From: Sphingopyxis sp.
GTDB taxonomy: Bacteria; Pseudomonadota; Alphaproteobacteria; Sphingomonadales; Sphingomonadaceae
Reading direction: 5' to 3'
Assembly: GCA_013823985.1 (NCBI GenBank)
Contig: PNNB01000079.1
Location: 30,594 to 94,593, forward strand
Length of the DNA: 64,000 bases
Shown: positions 8,967 to 16,713 of the stretch, piece after piece
Layout: every line of letters starts with the position of its first letter
How positions within the stretch are numbered: position 1 is the stretch's first letter
Translations under genes and position numbers: made by a program
The notes under the pieces: model-generated
The model's database searches: none
Seen by the model: only the letters and a program-made list of their open reading frames with translations
Told to the model about the DNA's origin: nothing

Positions 8967-9851
8967 ATGGTATTTTTACCGAAGATTGAGCCTGATCGCG
9001 CGATCCCTATACGGACACGATTTGCGCCCAGCCCGAACGGTGCCCTACATGTAGGGCATGCGTTCTCGGCCCTTTGCGCGCATGATTTCGCCCATGCCCA
9101 TGGCGGGCAGTATCTTCTGCGAATTGAGGATATCGACGGGACCCGCAGCCGGCCGGAACATGTCGCGGGCATATTGACTGACCTTGCATGGCTGAACCTT
9201 TCGCCCGATGGGCCGGTTGGTTATCAATCCGGGCATATCGAACGGTATCAGGCAGCGCTTCAGAAACTCCTGTCGCTTGGCCTTCTCTACAAATGTTCCT
9301 GCACGCGCGGCGATATTTTGGCGGCGCTTAAACAGATGCCTGTGCCGCACGGGCCGGACGGCCCGCATTATCCTGGCACGTGCCGCAATCGAACCGGGGA
9401 ACCAAGCGGTCCCTTTTGCTGGCGAATCGATATGGCGAAGGCTTTGGCGATGACGGGGCCCTTCCAGTGGACAGATTTGGTGGCGGGCACCAATTTCGCC
9501 GACCCGATGCAGTTTGGCGATGTAATCGTGTGGCGCAAGGATGCCCCGGCCTCGTATCATCTGGCGGCGACAGTTGACGACGCTGCCGATGGGATTACGC
9601 ATGTCGTGCGCGGTTTGGACCTGTTTGCCTACACAGCCATTCACCGTCTGCTGCAGATTCTGCTGGATTTACCGGAACCGCAATACTGGCATCATCCTCT
9701 GCTGCTGGACATGGGCGGCCAAAAGTTGGCCAAGAGCAAATCCTCGCCGCCATTGTCGGCACGCCGTCTTGCCGGGGAGGACGGACAGCTATTGATCGAT
9801 AATTTGCGTCAAGGGGTGCTACCGCTTGGCATTTCCCTGTCGAGCGCCTAG
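8967..9851 (+). CDS. gluQRS: Glutamyl-Q tRNA(Asp) synthetase
   Basis: Attaches glutamate to the queuosine base at position 34 of tRNA-Asp. The 294-residue protein has the class I synthetase start TRFAPSPNGALHVGHAFSA (HIGH-type), a zinc-site pattern CSCTRG ... YPGTCRN, and KLAKSKSSP in place of KMSKS. It lacks the anticodon-binding domain of GltX, matching the short GluQRS family. The ATG at 8967 starts just before the conserved domain; the frame is open upstream but overlaps the HNH gene. Synthetase chemistry is established for the family. Confidence 0.9.
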   Translation: MVFLPKIEPDRAIPIRTRFAPSPNGALHVGHAFSALCAHDFAHAHGGQYLLRIEDIDGTRSRPEHVAGILTDLAWLNLSPDGPVGYQSGHIERYQAALQKLLSLGLLYKCSCTRGDILAALKQMPVPHGPDGPHYPGTCRNRTGEPSGPFCWRIDMAKALAMTGPFQWTDLVAGTNFADPMQFGDVIVWRKDAPASYHLAATVDDAADGITHVVRGLDLFAYTAIHRLLQILLDLPEPQYWHHPLLLDMGGQKLAKSKSSPPLSARRLAGEDGQLLIDNLRQGVLPLGISLSSA

Positions 9852-9893
9852 ATAGGCCCCAGGGGTATCAACCCCACTAAGGACATTCTCCCA

Positions 9894-10121
9894 ATGACTA
9901 TTTTGCTGGTACTCTTGATTATCGCCTCGGCTGGTGCGGTTGCTTTTGCGCTTGTTCGTGGTCTGCATGCCTTTGCGAATATGCGCCCGACCGAATTGGA
10001 CAAGGACGGAATTCCGCAATCGCTAGCGATGCAAAACAAGATGATGTTTGCACGTGTAAAGTGGCAGGCCATTACGGTGATGCTTGTCGTCGTTCTCCTG
10101 CTCGTGGCAGGTGCGCAATAA
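9894..10121 (+). CDS. HIG1 domain (twin transmembrane) protein
   Basis: A 75-residue protein with two hydrophobic helices (about 2-24 and 57-74) joined by a short loop containing QNKMMFARVKWQAIT. This matches the hypoxia-induced HIG1 fold, which in mitochondria and alphaproteobacteria associates with cytochrome oxidase. It lies between gluQRS and the cobalamin adenosyltransferase, 18 bases before the latter, and is probably cotranscribed with it. Confidence 0.85.
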   Translation: MTILLVLLIIASAGAVAFALVRGLHAFANMRPTELDKDGIPQSLAMQNKMMFARVKWQAITVMLVVVLLLVAGAQ

Positions 10122-10139
10122 GCGGTTGCGTGATCCGAC

Positions 10140-10721
10140 ATGGTTAAGCTGAACAAGATTTACACCCGCACCGGAGACGACGGGACAACCGGACTGGTCG
10201 ACGGCTCTCGGGTATCAAAGTCGGATGCCCGGCTGCACGCCATTGGCGAAATTGACGAAGCCAATTGCGCTCTTGGTGTAGCTGTTCAGCAACTCGAATC
10301 CGACGAAGGTCAGACAGCTTTAGTCTCTGACCTTCGCCGAATTCAGAATGATTTGTTCGATCTCGGCGCGGACATCGCCACCCCCGGAACCAGTTTTGAA
10401 CCAACACCGATGGAACTGCGGATCATTCCGGAACAGGTGGCATGGCTAGAAGCGGCGATCGATGCGGCCAATGAACAGTTGCCGCCCCTGACAAGTTTCA
10501 TTTTACCGGGCGGAAGCTTAGCCGCGGCCCATATGCACATGGCCCGTGCGATCAGCCGCCGTGCCGAACGCGCGCTGGTATCCGCGGCACAATCGGTCAG
10601 CATCAACCCGCAGGCCATTCAATATGTGAACCGGCTGTCCGATTATCTCTTTGTCCTATGCCGTCTGATCAACGCGTCGCGTGGCGGCGATATTTTATGG
10701 GTCCCAGGCGCCTCGCGATGA
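10140..10721 (+). CDS. Cob(I)yrinic acid a,c-diamide adenosyltransferase, PduO type
   Basis: Transfers the adenosyl group of ATP to cob(I)alamin to make adenosylcobalamin. The 193-residue protein has KIYTRTGDDGTTGLVDG at 4-20 (ATP site), the helix motif AISRRAERALVS near 138-150 and VNRLSDYLFVLCR near 163-175, as in PduO/MMAB enzymes. Its stop overlaps the egtB start as ATGA (10718-10721), implying translational coupling with the ergothioneine genes. Confidence 0.93.
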   Translation: MVKLNKIYTRTGDDGTTGLVDGSRVSKSDARLHAIGEIDEANCALGVAVQQLESDEGQTALVSDLRRIQNDLFDLGADIATPGTSFEPTPMELRIIPEQVAWLEAAIDAANEQLPPLTSFILPGGSLAAAHMHMARAISRRAERALVSAAQSVSINPQAIQYVNRLSDYLFVLCRLINASRGGDILWVPGASR

Positions 10722-11956
10722 CGCGGGGACTTCGTGACCGGTTCTTTGCCGCACGCAAGTTGACGGTCGATTTGGTCAAACCGCTTTCCGATGCGGATGC
10801 GACGGTGCAGTCCATGCCGGATGCATCTCCCGCCAAATGGCATCTGGCGCATGTGACGTGGTTCCTTGAAAGCTTTATCTTGCGGGATCATGTTCCGGGA
10901 TACCGGACGTTTGATGAAAACTTCGCCTATCTGTTCAACAGCTATTATGAAGCCGAAGGTGCCCGGCATTCCCGCGCGGCTCGTGGGCTGATTACGCGAC
11001 CCTCGTTGGTTGAAGTGCTTGCCTATCGCGCCCATGTCGAAGCGGCACTGGATGCGCACTGGAACAATCTTCCCGAAACGGCATTGGCATTGCTGGAGCT
11101 TGGCATTCAGCACGAGCAACAACATCAGGAACTGCTGCTGACCGATATCTTGCACCTGTTTTCGCAAAACCCGACATTTCCCGCTTATTGGCCGGAGCCA
11201 ATTGTGCGGGCCGTTCCGGATGCTCAGGCACAAGACGCATTTTGGGTCACAGGACCGTCAGGGATGCAAGCCATTGGTCATATGGGCTCAGGCTTCGCCT
11301 TCGACTGTGAAGGGCCGCGCTACGAAATCTTTTTGCAACCTTTCGCGCTATCGTCACGAACCGTGTCCAATGGTGAATGGATGCAATTCATGAACGACAA
11401 TGGATATGGCGAGCCACGCCACTGGCTGTCCGACGGATGGGCATGGGTGCAGCGCGAGGGCGTTGGCGGGCCTCTTTATTGGCAACAGGACCGCGACGGC
11501 CAGTGGCTGTCTTTTGGTTTGGACGGTTTGCGGGCGGTCGACCCGGACGCGCCAGTCACACATATAAGTCTCTATGAGGCCGACGCCTACGCAAGCTGGG
11601 CGAACGCCCGCTTGCCTACCGAGGCCGAATGGGAGGTGACCGCGGCATCTCAGGATGCGGACGCGGGCAATCAACTCGACGCGGCCGGGCCCGTGCGTCC
11701 CAGTGCTACCGGCGCGGGCGCGCTGTTCGGTAATGTGTGGCAGTGGACCGGCAGCGCTTATCGCCCCTATCCCGGCTTTCGTGCCGCTGACGGTGCGGTC
11801 GGCGAGTATAATGGCAAGTTTATGAGCGGACAGTTTGTCTTGCGCGGCGGGAGTTGTGCGACGCCGCGTGGCCATGTGCGTGCGAGCTACCGAAATTTCT
11901 TTTATCCGCATCAGCGTTGGCAGTTCACCGGACTCCGGCTGGCCCGCGATGTCTGA
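10718..11956 (+). CDS. egtB: Ergothioneine biosynthesis sulfoxide synthase EgtB
   Basis: Iron enzyme that joins trimethylhistidine (hercynine) to a thiol donor using oxygen. The start at 10718 (MTRGLRDRFFAARK) overlaps the previous stop as ATGA and gives 412 residues. The N-terminal DinB-like domain has HLAHVTWFLESFIL and HEQQHQELLLTDI, supplying the expected iron histidines. The C-terminal formylglycine-generating-enzyme-like domain runs from about 165 to the end (LPTEAEWEV, GNVWQWTGS, RGGSCATP, GLRLARDV). The thiol donor (gamma-glutamylcysteine or cysteine) cannot be read; no egtA, egtC or egtE is in the window. Confidence 0.93.
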   Translation: MTRGLRDRFFAARKLTVDLVKPLSDADATVQSMPDASPAKWHLAHVTWFLESFILRDHVPGYRTFDENFAYLFNSYYEAEGARHSRAARGLITRPSLVEVLAYRAHVEAALDAHWNNLPETALALLELGIQHEQQHQELLLTDILHLFSQNPTFPAYWPEPIVRAVPDAQAQDAFWVTGPSGMQAIGHMGSGFAFDCEGPRYEIFLQPFALSSRTVSNGEWMQFMNDNGYGEPRHWLSDGWAWVQREGVGGPLYWQQDRDGQWLSFGLDGLRAVDPDAPVTHISLYEADAYASWANARLPTEAEWEVTAASQDADAGNQLDAAGPVRPSATGAGALFGNVWQWTGSAYRPYPGFRAADGAVGEYNGKFMSGQFVLRGGSCATPRGHVRASYRNFFYPHQRWQFTGLRLARDV

Positions 11957-12914
11957 GGCAGACTTCAAACCTCAGGTCGACCCTCAATTTCGTTCGGATG
12001 TTCTTGCAGGTCTCAAGGGACCGCGCCGCGCAATCCCTGCACGGTGGTTTTACGACGAACGCGGATCGCAGCTTTTCGACGATATCACACATTTGCCGGA
12101 ATATTACCCGACACGCACCGAAACAGAATTGTTAAAGAATTGCCGCGCCGAACTCGGCAAGCATATCCCCGCGGGGGCTGCGGTTGTGGAGTTTGGCGCC
12201 GGCAGCGCAACCAAGACCCCTCTGCTGCTGGAGGCCATTCGCCCGGACATCTATATCCCGGTCGATATTTCAGGCGACTATCTCAGGATGTCGGCAGAGG
12301 TGCTTGCCCGACAATTTCCCGATCTAACGATTCGTCCCCTCGAAGCGGATTTCTCGCAAGATATGCAGTTGCCAACGAACAAACCGAGCGAAGCCCGCCT
12401 CGGCTTTTTTCCTGGATCTACCATAGGCAATTTCGTCCCGCGCAGCAGCGTTGATCTGTTGCGGCATATGCGGGGGCATTTGGGGCAGGGCGCTCGGCTT
12501 CTCATCGGCTTTGATCGCATCAAACCGGTAGAGATACTTTTGCCCGCATATGACGACGCAGCAGGCGTGACTGCGGCGTTCAACCTGAACCTTCTCGCGC
12601 GCATTAATCGGGAGCTGGACGGAAATATTCCTGTCGACGCCTTTTCCCATCATGTTCAGTGGAACGACCGAGAAGCGCGGATCGAAATGCACCTGCGCTG
12701 TGCTTGGGACGTGCAATTCACCGTTTCTGGCTGCGAGTTCCAGATGCAGGCAGGCGAATCGATCCACACCGAAAACAGCCATAAATTCGACCTGCGCAGT
12801 TTACGCATCCTCTTACGAGCAGGCGGATGGACACCCGTTGTCGAATTCAGCGATGCGCAGCAATGGTTCACCCTGGTGCTGGCCGAAGCCGCGCCATTTT
12901 TTGATGCACCCTAG
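11949..12914 (+). CDS. egtD: L-histidine N(alpha)-methyltransferase EgtD
   Basis: Trimethylates histidine to hercynine with S-adenosylmethionine, the first ergothioneine step. The start at 11949 (MSEADFKPQVDPQFRSDV) overlaps the egtB end by 8 bases and gives 321 residues, the usual length. Motifs seen: RWFYDERGSQLFDDITHLPEYYPTRTE split across 35-60, VEFGAGSATKTPLLLEAI (SAM site), PVDISGDYL and GSTIGNF. With egtB it makes a minimal pathway. Confidence 0.94.
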   Translation: MSEADFKPQVDPQFRSDVLAGLKGPRRAIPARWFYDERGSQLFDDITHLPEYYPTRTETELLKNCRAELGKHIPAGAAVVEFGAGSATKTPLLLEAIRPDIYIPVDISGDYLRMSAEVLARQFPDLTIRPLEADFSQDMQLPTNKPSEARLGFFPGSTIGNFVPRSSVDLLRHMRGHLGQGARLLIGFDRIKPVEILLPAYDDAAGVTAAFNLNLLARINRELDGNIPVDAFSHHVQWNDREARIEMHLRCAWDVQFTVSGCEFQMQAGESIHTENSHKFDLRSLRILLRAGGWTPVVEFSDAQQWFTLVLAEAAPFFDAP

Positions 12915-12924
12915 GCCCGCACCC

Positions 12925-13779
12925 TTATCGTTTGCGTCCACAAGGGCCCAGGCTATCGAGGATATATTTATAGTCTGCCTGCGCGCGTGCCGCATTGTCG
13001 CTATCGGCGGCCTCAACCAGATCGGGCGAAAGTGCGCGCGGTAATCCGCAGGCCAGCCGGTACCAAAGCAAAGTGAATTTCTGAGGCGCAGTCGCCGATT
13101 CATCGATCACTTCTGCCGTCGAGACAGCCCATCTTTTTGCCTCACCGGGACGGCTTAAGACCGAAAGCGACAGAGGCTGTTCCTTGGCGGTTTTTAGGAA
13201 AATTTGCGTTTCCCCTTCGCCCAATACGGTTCCAGCGCTGTAAAAGGCGCTCGTGATGCCGGTAATCCGATCCGGCGCATCAATCTGCACGGCTTCTTTT
13301 GTTATTGCGCGAACGAGCTGGTCGTTGGCAGGGCTCCACTGCACCAAAGCGTTGGGACGCGACAGGCGGGTTTCGCCCGGTCTTCCAGCGACCGTGCTTC
13401 CGAGCAGAAACAGGCGCTGCTTCTTCAGTTTGGGGAGTTTGCCCTTCGCATCCTTGGGGACATCCAGCAAAAAGCGGATTCGCGGGGTGACGCCCTCCTG
13501 ACCGCGAATCAAAGCGACAATATCGGCTTCCACAAGAACACGTTGCAGCGTCGCAGGCACTCCGACGGCCTGTTCGGGCGCAATTTTACGTAAATTTTTG
13601 ATCGTGGCATCGACGATCAGGGGTGAAATGACGACTAAATCGGCAATATCGGCATAGCTGGCACTTTCAGCAGGTACCGCGAGTGCAGGTGGCAACGGTT
13701 CGCTCGTCTGTGCGGCGCTAATCCCGCTAAATCCTAGCAAAATTGAGGCAAATCCATATTTCAAACGCGACAATCTCAT
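12925..13779 (-). CDS. Conserved exported protein of unknown function
   Basis: A 284-residue protein starting MRLSRLKYGFASILLGF with a signal peptide to about residue 23 (SAAQT). I do not recognise a domain. It contains a likely beta-rich central part and a C-terminus with two cysteines (LACGLP, GPCGRKR). It is convergent with egtD, separated by 10 bases, and divergent from tonB. No function is proposed. Confidence 0.75.
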   Translation of the reverse strand: MRLSRLKYGFASILLGFSGISAAQTSEPLPPALAVPAESASYADIADLVVISPLIVDATIKNLRKIAPEQAVGVPATLQRVLVEADIVALIRGQEGVTPRIRFLLDVPKDAKGKLPKLKKQRLFLLGSTVAGRPGETRLSRPNALVQWSPANDQLVRAITKEAVQIDAPDRITGITSAFYSAGTVLGEGETQIFLKTAKEQPLSLSVLSRPGEAKRWAVSTAEVIDESATAPQKFTLLWYRLACGLPRALSPDLVEAADSDNAARAQADYKYILDSLGPCGRKR

Positions 13780-14036
13780 TCCAATTCCCTTTCGGACAGC
13801 AACGGCAAACGTAGCTTTGGTCCATATCTGTTCTGTGCCATATGAAAGCGCTATACATGAATTGCGTCTGAATCGCAGAATCCGTGTTGCTAGGCCCGAA
13901 GGCCTTGGCTATTGCTCCGGTGAATCGAAGTTAAAAAAGATAATATTTCGATATCGCGGGGGTATTTCGGTCGCATCTTCAGAACGTGCGGACCCGAATG
14001 CTTTTTTTGTTTTGAAGGTAGGAGAGTTGTTTCCGC

Positions 14037-14702
14037 ATGGCATATGCTGATCAAGATGGGATGAGCACAAACCGTTTGGTTTCTGTCATCATTGTTATCC
14101 TTCTTCACGCGTTCCTCGGTTATGCCTTGGTGACCGGCCTCGCCTATGACGCGGTCGTTGCCATCAAGGAGAAAATGACCGTCGTCGACGTGAAAGAAGA
14201 AGAACCACCGGAAGAAGAAGAGCCACCACCAGAGCCTGAAAAGCAGATCGAGCCTCCGGTTGTCTCTCCGCCGCCAATGGTTGTAACGGTAACGCCGCCG
14301 CCGACAGTGCGTACGGTTGATACGCCGCCGCCTGCTGCGCCGATCGTTCCGACTGCAGCACCGCCTGCACCGTCTGCACCACCTCCACCTCCGCCGCCTG
14401 TGGCGAAGCGTCCTAACCCGATCCCTAAGGGCAATCCGGGCAACTGGGCCAATACCAACGACTATCCGTCGCGGGCATTGCAGCAGGAGCGTGAAGGTAC
14501 CACCGGGTTCCGCGTAACGGTTGGCGCCAATGGCCGTGTAACCGATTGCCAGATTACATCATCCAGCGGTCACCCTGATCTCGATCAGGCTACCTGCACT
14601 AACGTCACCCGTCGTGCGCGGTTTGATCCGGCCCTGGATGGCAGTGGTAACCCCACTACCGGCACCTATTCCAACCGCGTCCGGTGGCAGATACCGAAAT
14701 AA
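14037..14702 (+). CDS. tonB: Energy transducer TonB
   Basis: Transmits proton-motive energy from ExbB-ExbD to outer membrane receptors. Of 221 residues, about 17-37 form the single membrane helix (VIIVILLHAFLGYALVTG), 50-130 is a Glu/Pro then Pro-rich periplasmic spacer, and 135-221 is the C-terminal TonB domain (NDYPSRALQQEREGTTGFRV, VGANGRVTDCQITSSSG, ending RVRWQIPK). GGTAGGAG lies about 11 bases before the start; an internal ATG at 14061 is possible. A terminator-like hairpin separates it from exbB. Confidence 0.92.
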   Translation: MAYADQDGMSTNRLVSVIIVILLHAFLGYALVTGLAYDAVVAIKEKMTVVDVKEEEPPEEEEPPPEPEKQIEPPVVSPPPMVVTVTPPPTVRTVDTPPPAAPIVPTAAPPAPSAPPPPPPPVAKRPNPIPKGNPGNWANTNDYPSRALQQEREGTTGFRVTVGANGRVTDCQITSSSGHPDLDQATCTNVTRRARFDPALDGSGNPTTGTYSNRVRWQIPK

Positions 14703-14708
14703 TTCTAT

Positions 14709-14746
14709 GGCCCGGCAAAGGGGGAGCCTTCGCGCCGGGCCTTTTT
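14709..14746 (+). terminator. Terminator/attenuator between tonB and exbB
   Basis: GGCCCGGC at 14709-14716 pairs perfectly with GCCGGGCC at 14734-14741 and is followed by five T. It lies 7 bases after the tonB stop and 36 before exbB. It may reduce read-through, so TonB and ExbBD amounts may differ, or exbB may have its own promoter. Confidence 0.75.
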
Positions 14747-14781
14747 GCTAGCAACGTAAATTTTTCTGAGAGGTAGTTAAA

Positions 14782-15543
14782 ATGTCGATTTTGTTTCTAA
14801 CGGCGGCCGGTGCCGCAGCTCCAGAGGCCGCCGCCCAGTTCGGTCTTATCCCCGCCCTTAAAGAAGGTGGCCCGATCTCCATCGCGATTTTCTCGGTGAT
14901 GGTTATCATGTCGGTCTTCTCCTTCTACATCATGTTCACCAAGCTGTTCGAACAGCAGAAGGTTCTGAACCAGGCAAAGCAGGTTCGCGCCCAGTTCTGG
15001 CGTGCAGCTACCTTGGAAGAAGGCGCTTCGAAGCTCGACAAGAACAGCGCATTCCGTCAGGTCGTTGACGACGGTATTGAAGCCCAGAAGCAGCACAGCC
15101 TTTTGACCGATCCGGTCGAAGCACATGACTGGCTGCACGGCGCGATGGCCCGTTCGGAAGAGTCGATCAACAACAAGCTGGCCAGCGGCCTGCCTTTCCT
15201 CGCAACCGTTGGTGCTACCGCACCGTTCGTCGGTCTGCTGGGTACGGTTATCGGTATTTACTCGGCGCTGATTAAAATCGGTATCGCCGGTCAGGCCGAC
15301 ATCGGCAAGATCGCTGGTCCGGTTGGTGAAGCACTGATCATGACCGCCATCGGTCTGTTCGTCGCTGTTCCCGCCGTTCTTGCCTACAACTGGTTGCAGG
15401 CACGTAACAAGACGATCGCACGTAGCCTTGCTACCTTCTCGAACGATGTGCTTGGTTACATCTCGTCGGGCGGTCGCGTGAAGCCTGCTGTCACGGCTGC
15501 CCCTGCTGGCAAGCCTGCACCTGCTGGCGCGGTAAAGAAGTAA
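14782..15543 (+). CDS. exbB: MotA/TolQ/ExbB proton channel protein
   Basis: Inner membrane proton channel subunit of the TonB motor. The 253-residue protein has three hydrophobic segments (about 28-53, 135-158, 183-205). The conserved channel regions are LPFLATVGATAPFVGLLGTVIGIY and GPVGEALIMTAIGLFVAVPAVLAYNW. The C-terminus is an Ala/Pro/Lys tail. GAGAGGTAG precedes the ATG. It is followed by two exbD genes. Confidence 0.93.
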   Translation: MSILFLTAAGAAAPEAAAQFGLIPALKEGGPISIAIFSVMVIMSVFSFYIMFTKLFEQQKVLNQAKQVRAQFWRAATLEEGASKLDKNSAFRQVVDDGIEAQKQHSLLTDPVEAHDWLHGAMARSEESINNKLASGLPFLATVGATAPFVGLLGTVIGIYSALIKIGIAGQADIGKIAGPVGEALIMTAIGLFVAVPAVLAYNWLQARNKTIARSLATFSNDVLGYISSGGRVKPAVTAAPAGKPAPAGAVKK

Positions 15544-15553
15544 GATTGGGTTA

Positions 15554-15575
15554 GGGCTGTGTTTCGGCACAGCCC
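15554..15575 (+). other. Intercistronic hairpin between exbB and exbD
   Basis: GGGCTGTG pairs with CACAGCCC around a six-base loop 10 bases after the exbB stop. A second small stem (GCCGGA/TCCGGC) follows near 15580-15594. No T-run follows, so RNA-stability or processing function is more likely than termination (inference). Confidence 0.5.
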
Positions 15576-15633
15576 GTCCGCCGGATGTTCCGGCTCTCGA
15601 TTTTGACCCAATTTATTTAGAGAGGATTGGCCA

Positions 15634-16176
15634 ATGGCAATCAGTTCAGGAGGCGGCGGCGATGACACGCCAATGTCTGACATCAACACGACGCCGCTCG
15701 TCGACGTCATGCTGGTGCTCCTCATCGTTTTCCTCATCGCTATTCCGGTCGCCATCCAGACGGTGAAAATGGATATTCCGGTCGTGAAGTTTGAGCCGAC
15801 AAAGGCAAAGCGTGAAAACGTGTTGCTTTCGGTGACAACGACCGACTCCGGAGGTCGCGATCCAGGCGACCCCGCTTATGAGGGCGCAAACCCGAATGGC
15901 GAATGCCGCATTTACTGGAATGTGACTCCGGTTGATTCCACCGAGTTGGTGGATCGTGCTGCGAAGCATTTGAAAGCCGAGTTTGAAAAGCTCGGGGGCG
16001 AAGAGGCTGCTAAGGCTGGCTTGATCGAGCCGGACATGCTGCCCGAAGCGCATATTCGTGGTGATATCAACACACCTTATCGGTGCATCGGCGGTGCAAT
16101 TTACACCATGCAGATGGCTGGTTTTGCCCGTGTTGGCTTCATTTCATCGCCGTTCGAAAATGCGAACGTGCAGTAA
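15634..16176 (+). CDS. exbD: ExbD/TolR biopolymer transport protein (first copy)
   Basis: Periplasmic stator partner of ExbB. Of 180 residues, about 16-45 carry the single helix after the signature MSDINTTPLVDVMLVLLIVF with the channel Asp. It is longer than typical ExbD: residues about 70-100 form a Gly/Pro/Asn-rich insertion containing a cysteine (GECRIYW), with a second cysteine at PYRCIGG. A well-placed GAGAGGA ribosome site precedes it. Two different ExbD proteins with one ExbB is a recurring arrangement for TonB systems in this group and in Xanthomonas. Confidence 0.92.
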   Translation: MAISSGGGGDDTPMSDINTTPLVDVMLVLLIVFLIAIPVAIQTVKMDIPVVKFEPTKAKRENVLLSVTTTDSGGRDPGDPAYEGANPNGECRIYWNVTPVDSTELVDRAAKHLKAEFEKLGGEEAAKAGLIEPDMLPEAHIRGDINTPYRCIGGAIYTMQMAGFARVGFISSPFENANVQ

Positions 16177-16198
16177 GTATTTCTAAGGAGCAATCATC

Positions 16199-16654
16199 AT
16201 GGCAATGAGTGGCGGTAAAGATGATGGCCAGCCGATGATGGAAATGAACACGACGCCGTTGATCGACGTCATGCTCGTTCTCCTCATCATGCTGATGATC
16301 ACCATCCCCCCGGTTTCGCACGCCGTAAATATCGACCTTCCGGTCAACGATCCTAATGTGCCTCCACCCGATATTCCAATCGACCCGGTGATCAACAAGA
16401 TCATCATTCTTCCGGACAGCACGATCCAGTGGAATGGTACACCGGTCACGTTACAGCAGATGGAGCAGTTTCTGGTCCGGACGACTTCGATGAACCCGGA
16501 ACCGGAACTCCAGTTCCAGCCTGCGCCGACCGCACCTTATGATACGGTCGACAAGGCACTGGTAGCGGTTAAGCGGAGCGGAATTTCCAAATTCGGATTT
16601 GTCGGCAACGAACAATATCGCGTCTTTGGAAAGGCAGCGCGCGAGGGCCGGTAG
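16199..16654 (+). CDS. exbD: ExbD/TolR biopolymer transport protein (second copy)
   Basis: A 151-residue ExbD with the signature MMEMNTTPLIDVMLVLLIMLM near 14-34 and a normal-length periplasmic domain. It differs clearly from the first copy, which has an insertion and cysteines. AAGGAG lies 8 bases before the ATG. It closes the tonB-exbB-exbD-exbD unit and is followed by a terminator. Confidence 0.93.
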   Translation: MAMSGGKDDGQPMMEMNTTPLIDVMLVLLIMLMITIPPVSHAVNIDLPVNDPNVPPPDIPIDPVINKIIILPDSTIQWNGTPVTLQQMEQFLVRTTSMNPEPELQFQPAPTAPYDTVDKALVAVKRSGISKFGFVGNEQYRVFGKAAREGR

Positions 16655-16687
16655 TCCTCCGCGATACAGCATAATCGACATGGAATG

Positions 16688-16713
16688 GGCGGTGCCGCAA
16701 GGCGCCGCCTTTT
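16688..16713 (+). terminator. Terminator after exbD
   Basis: GGCGGTGCC pairs (one G-U) with GGCGCCGCC around a GCAA tetraloop, followed by four T. It lies 33 bases after the second exbD stop and abuts the end of the convergent S41 peptidase gene. Confidence 0.8.
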
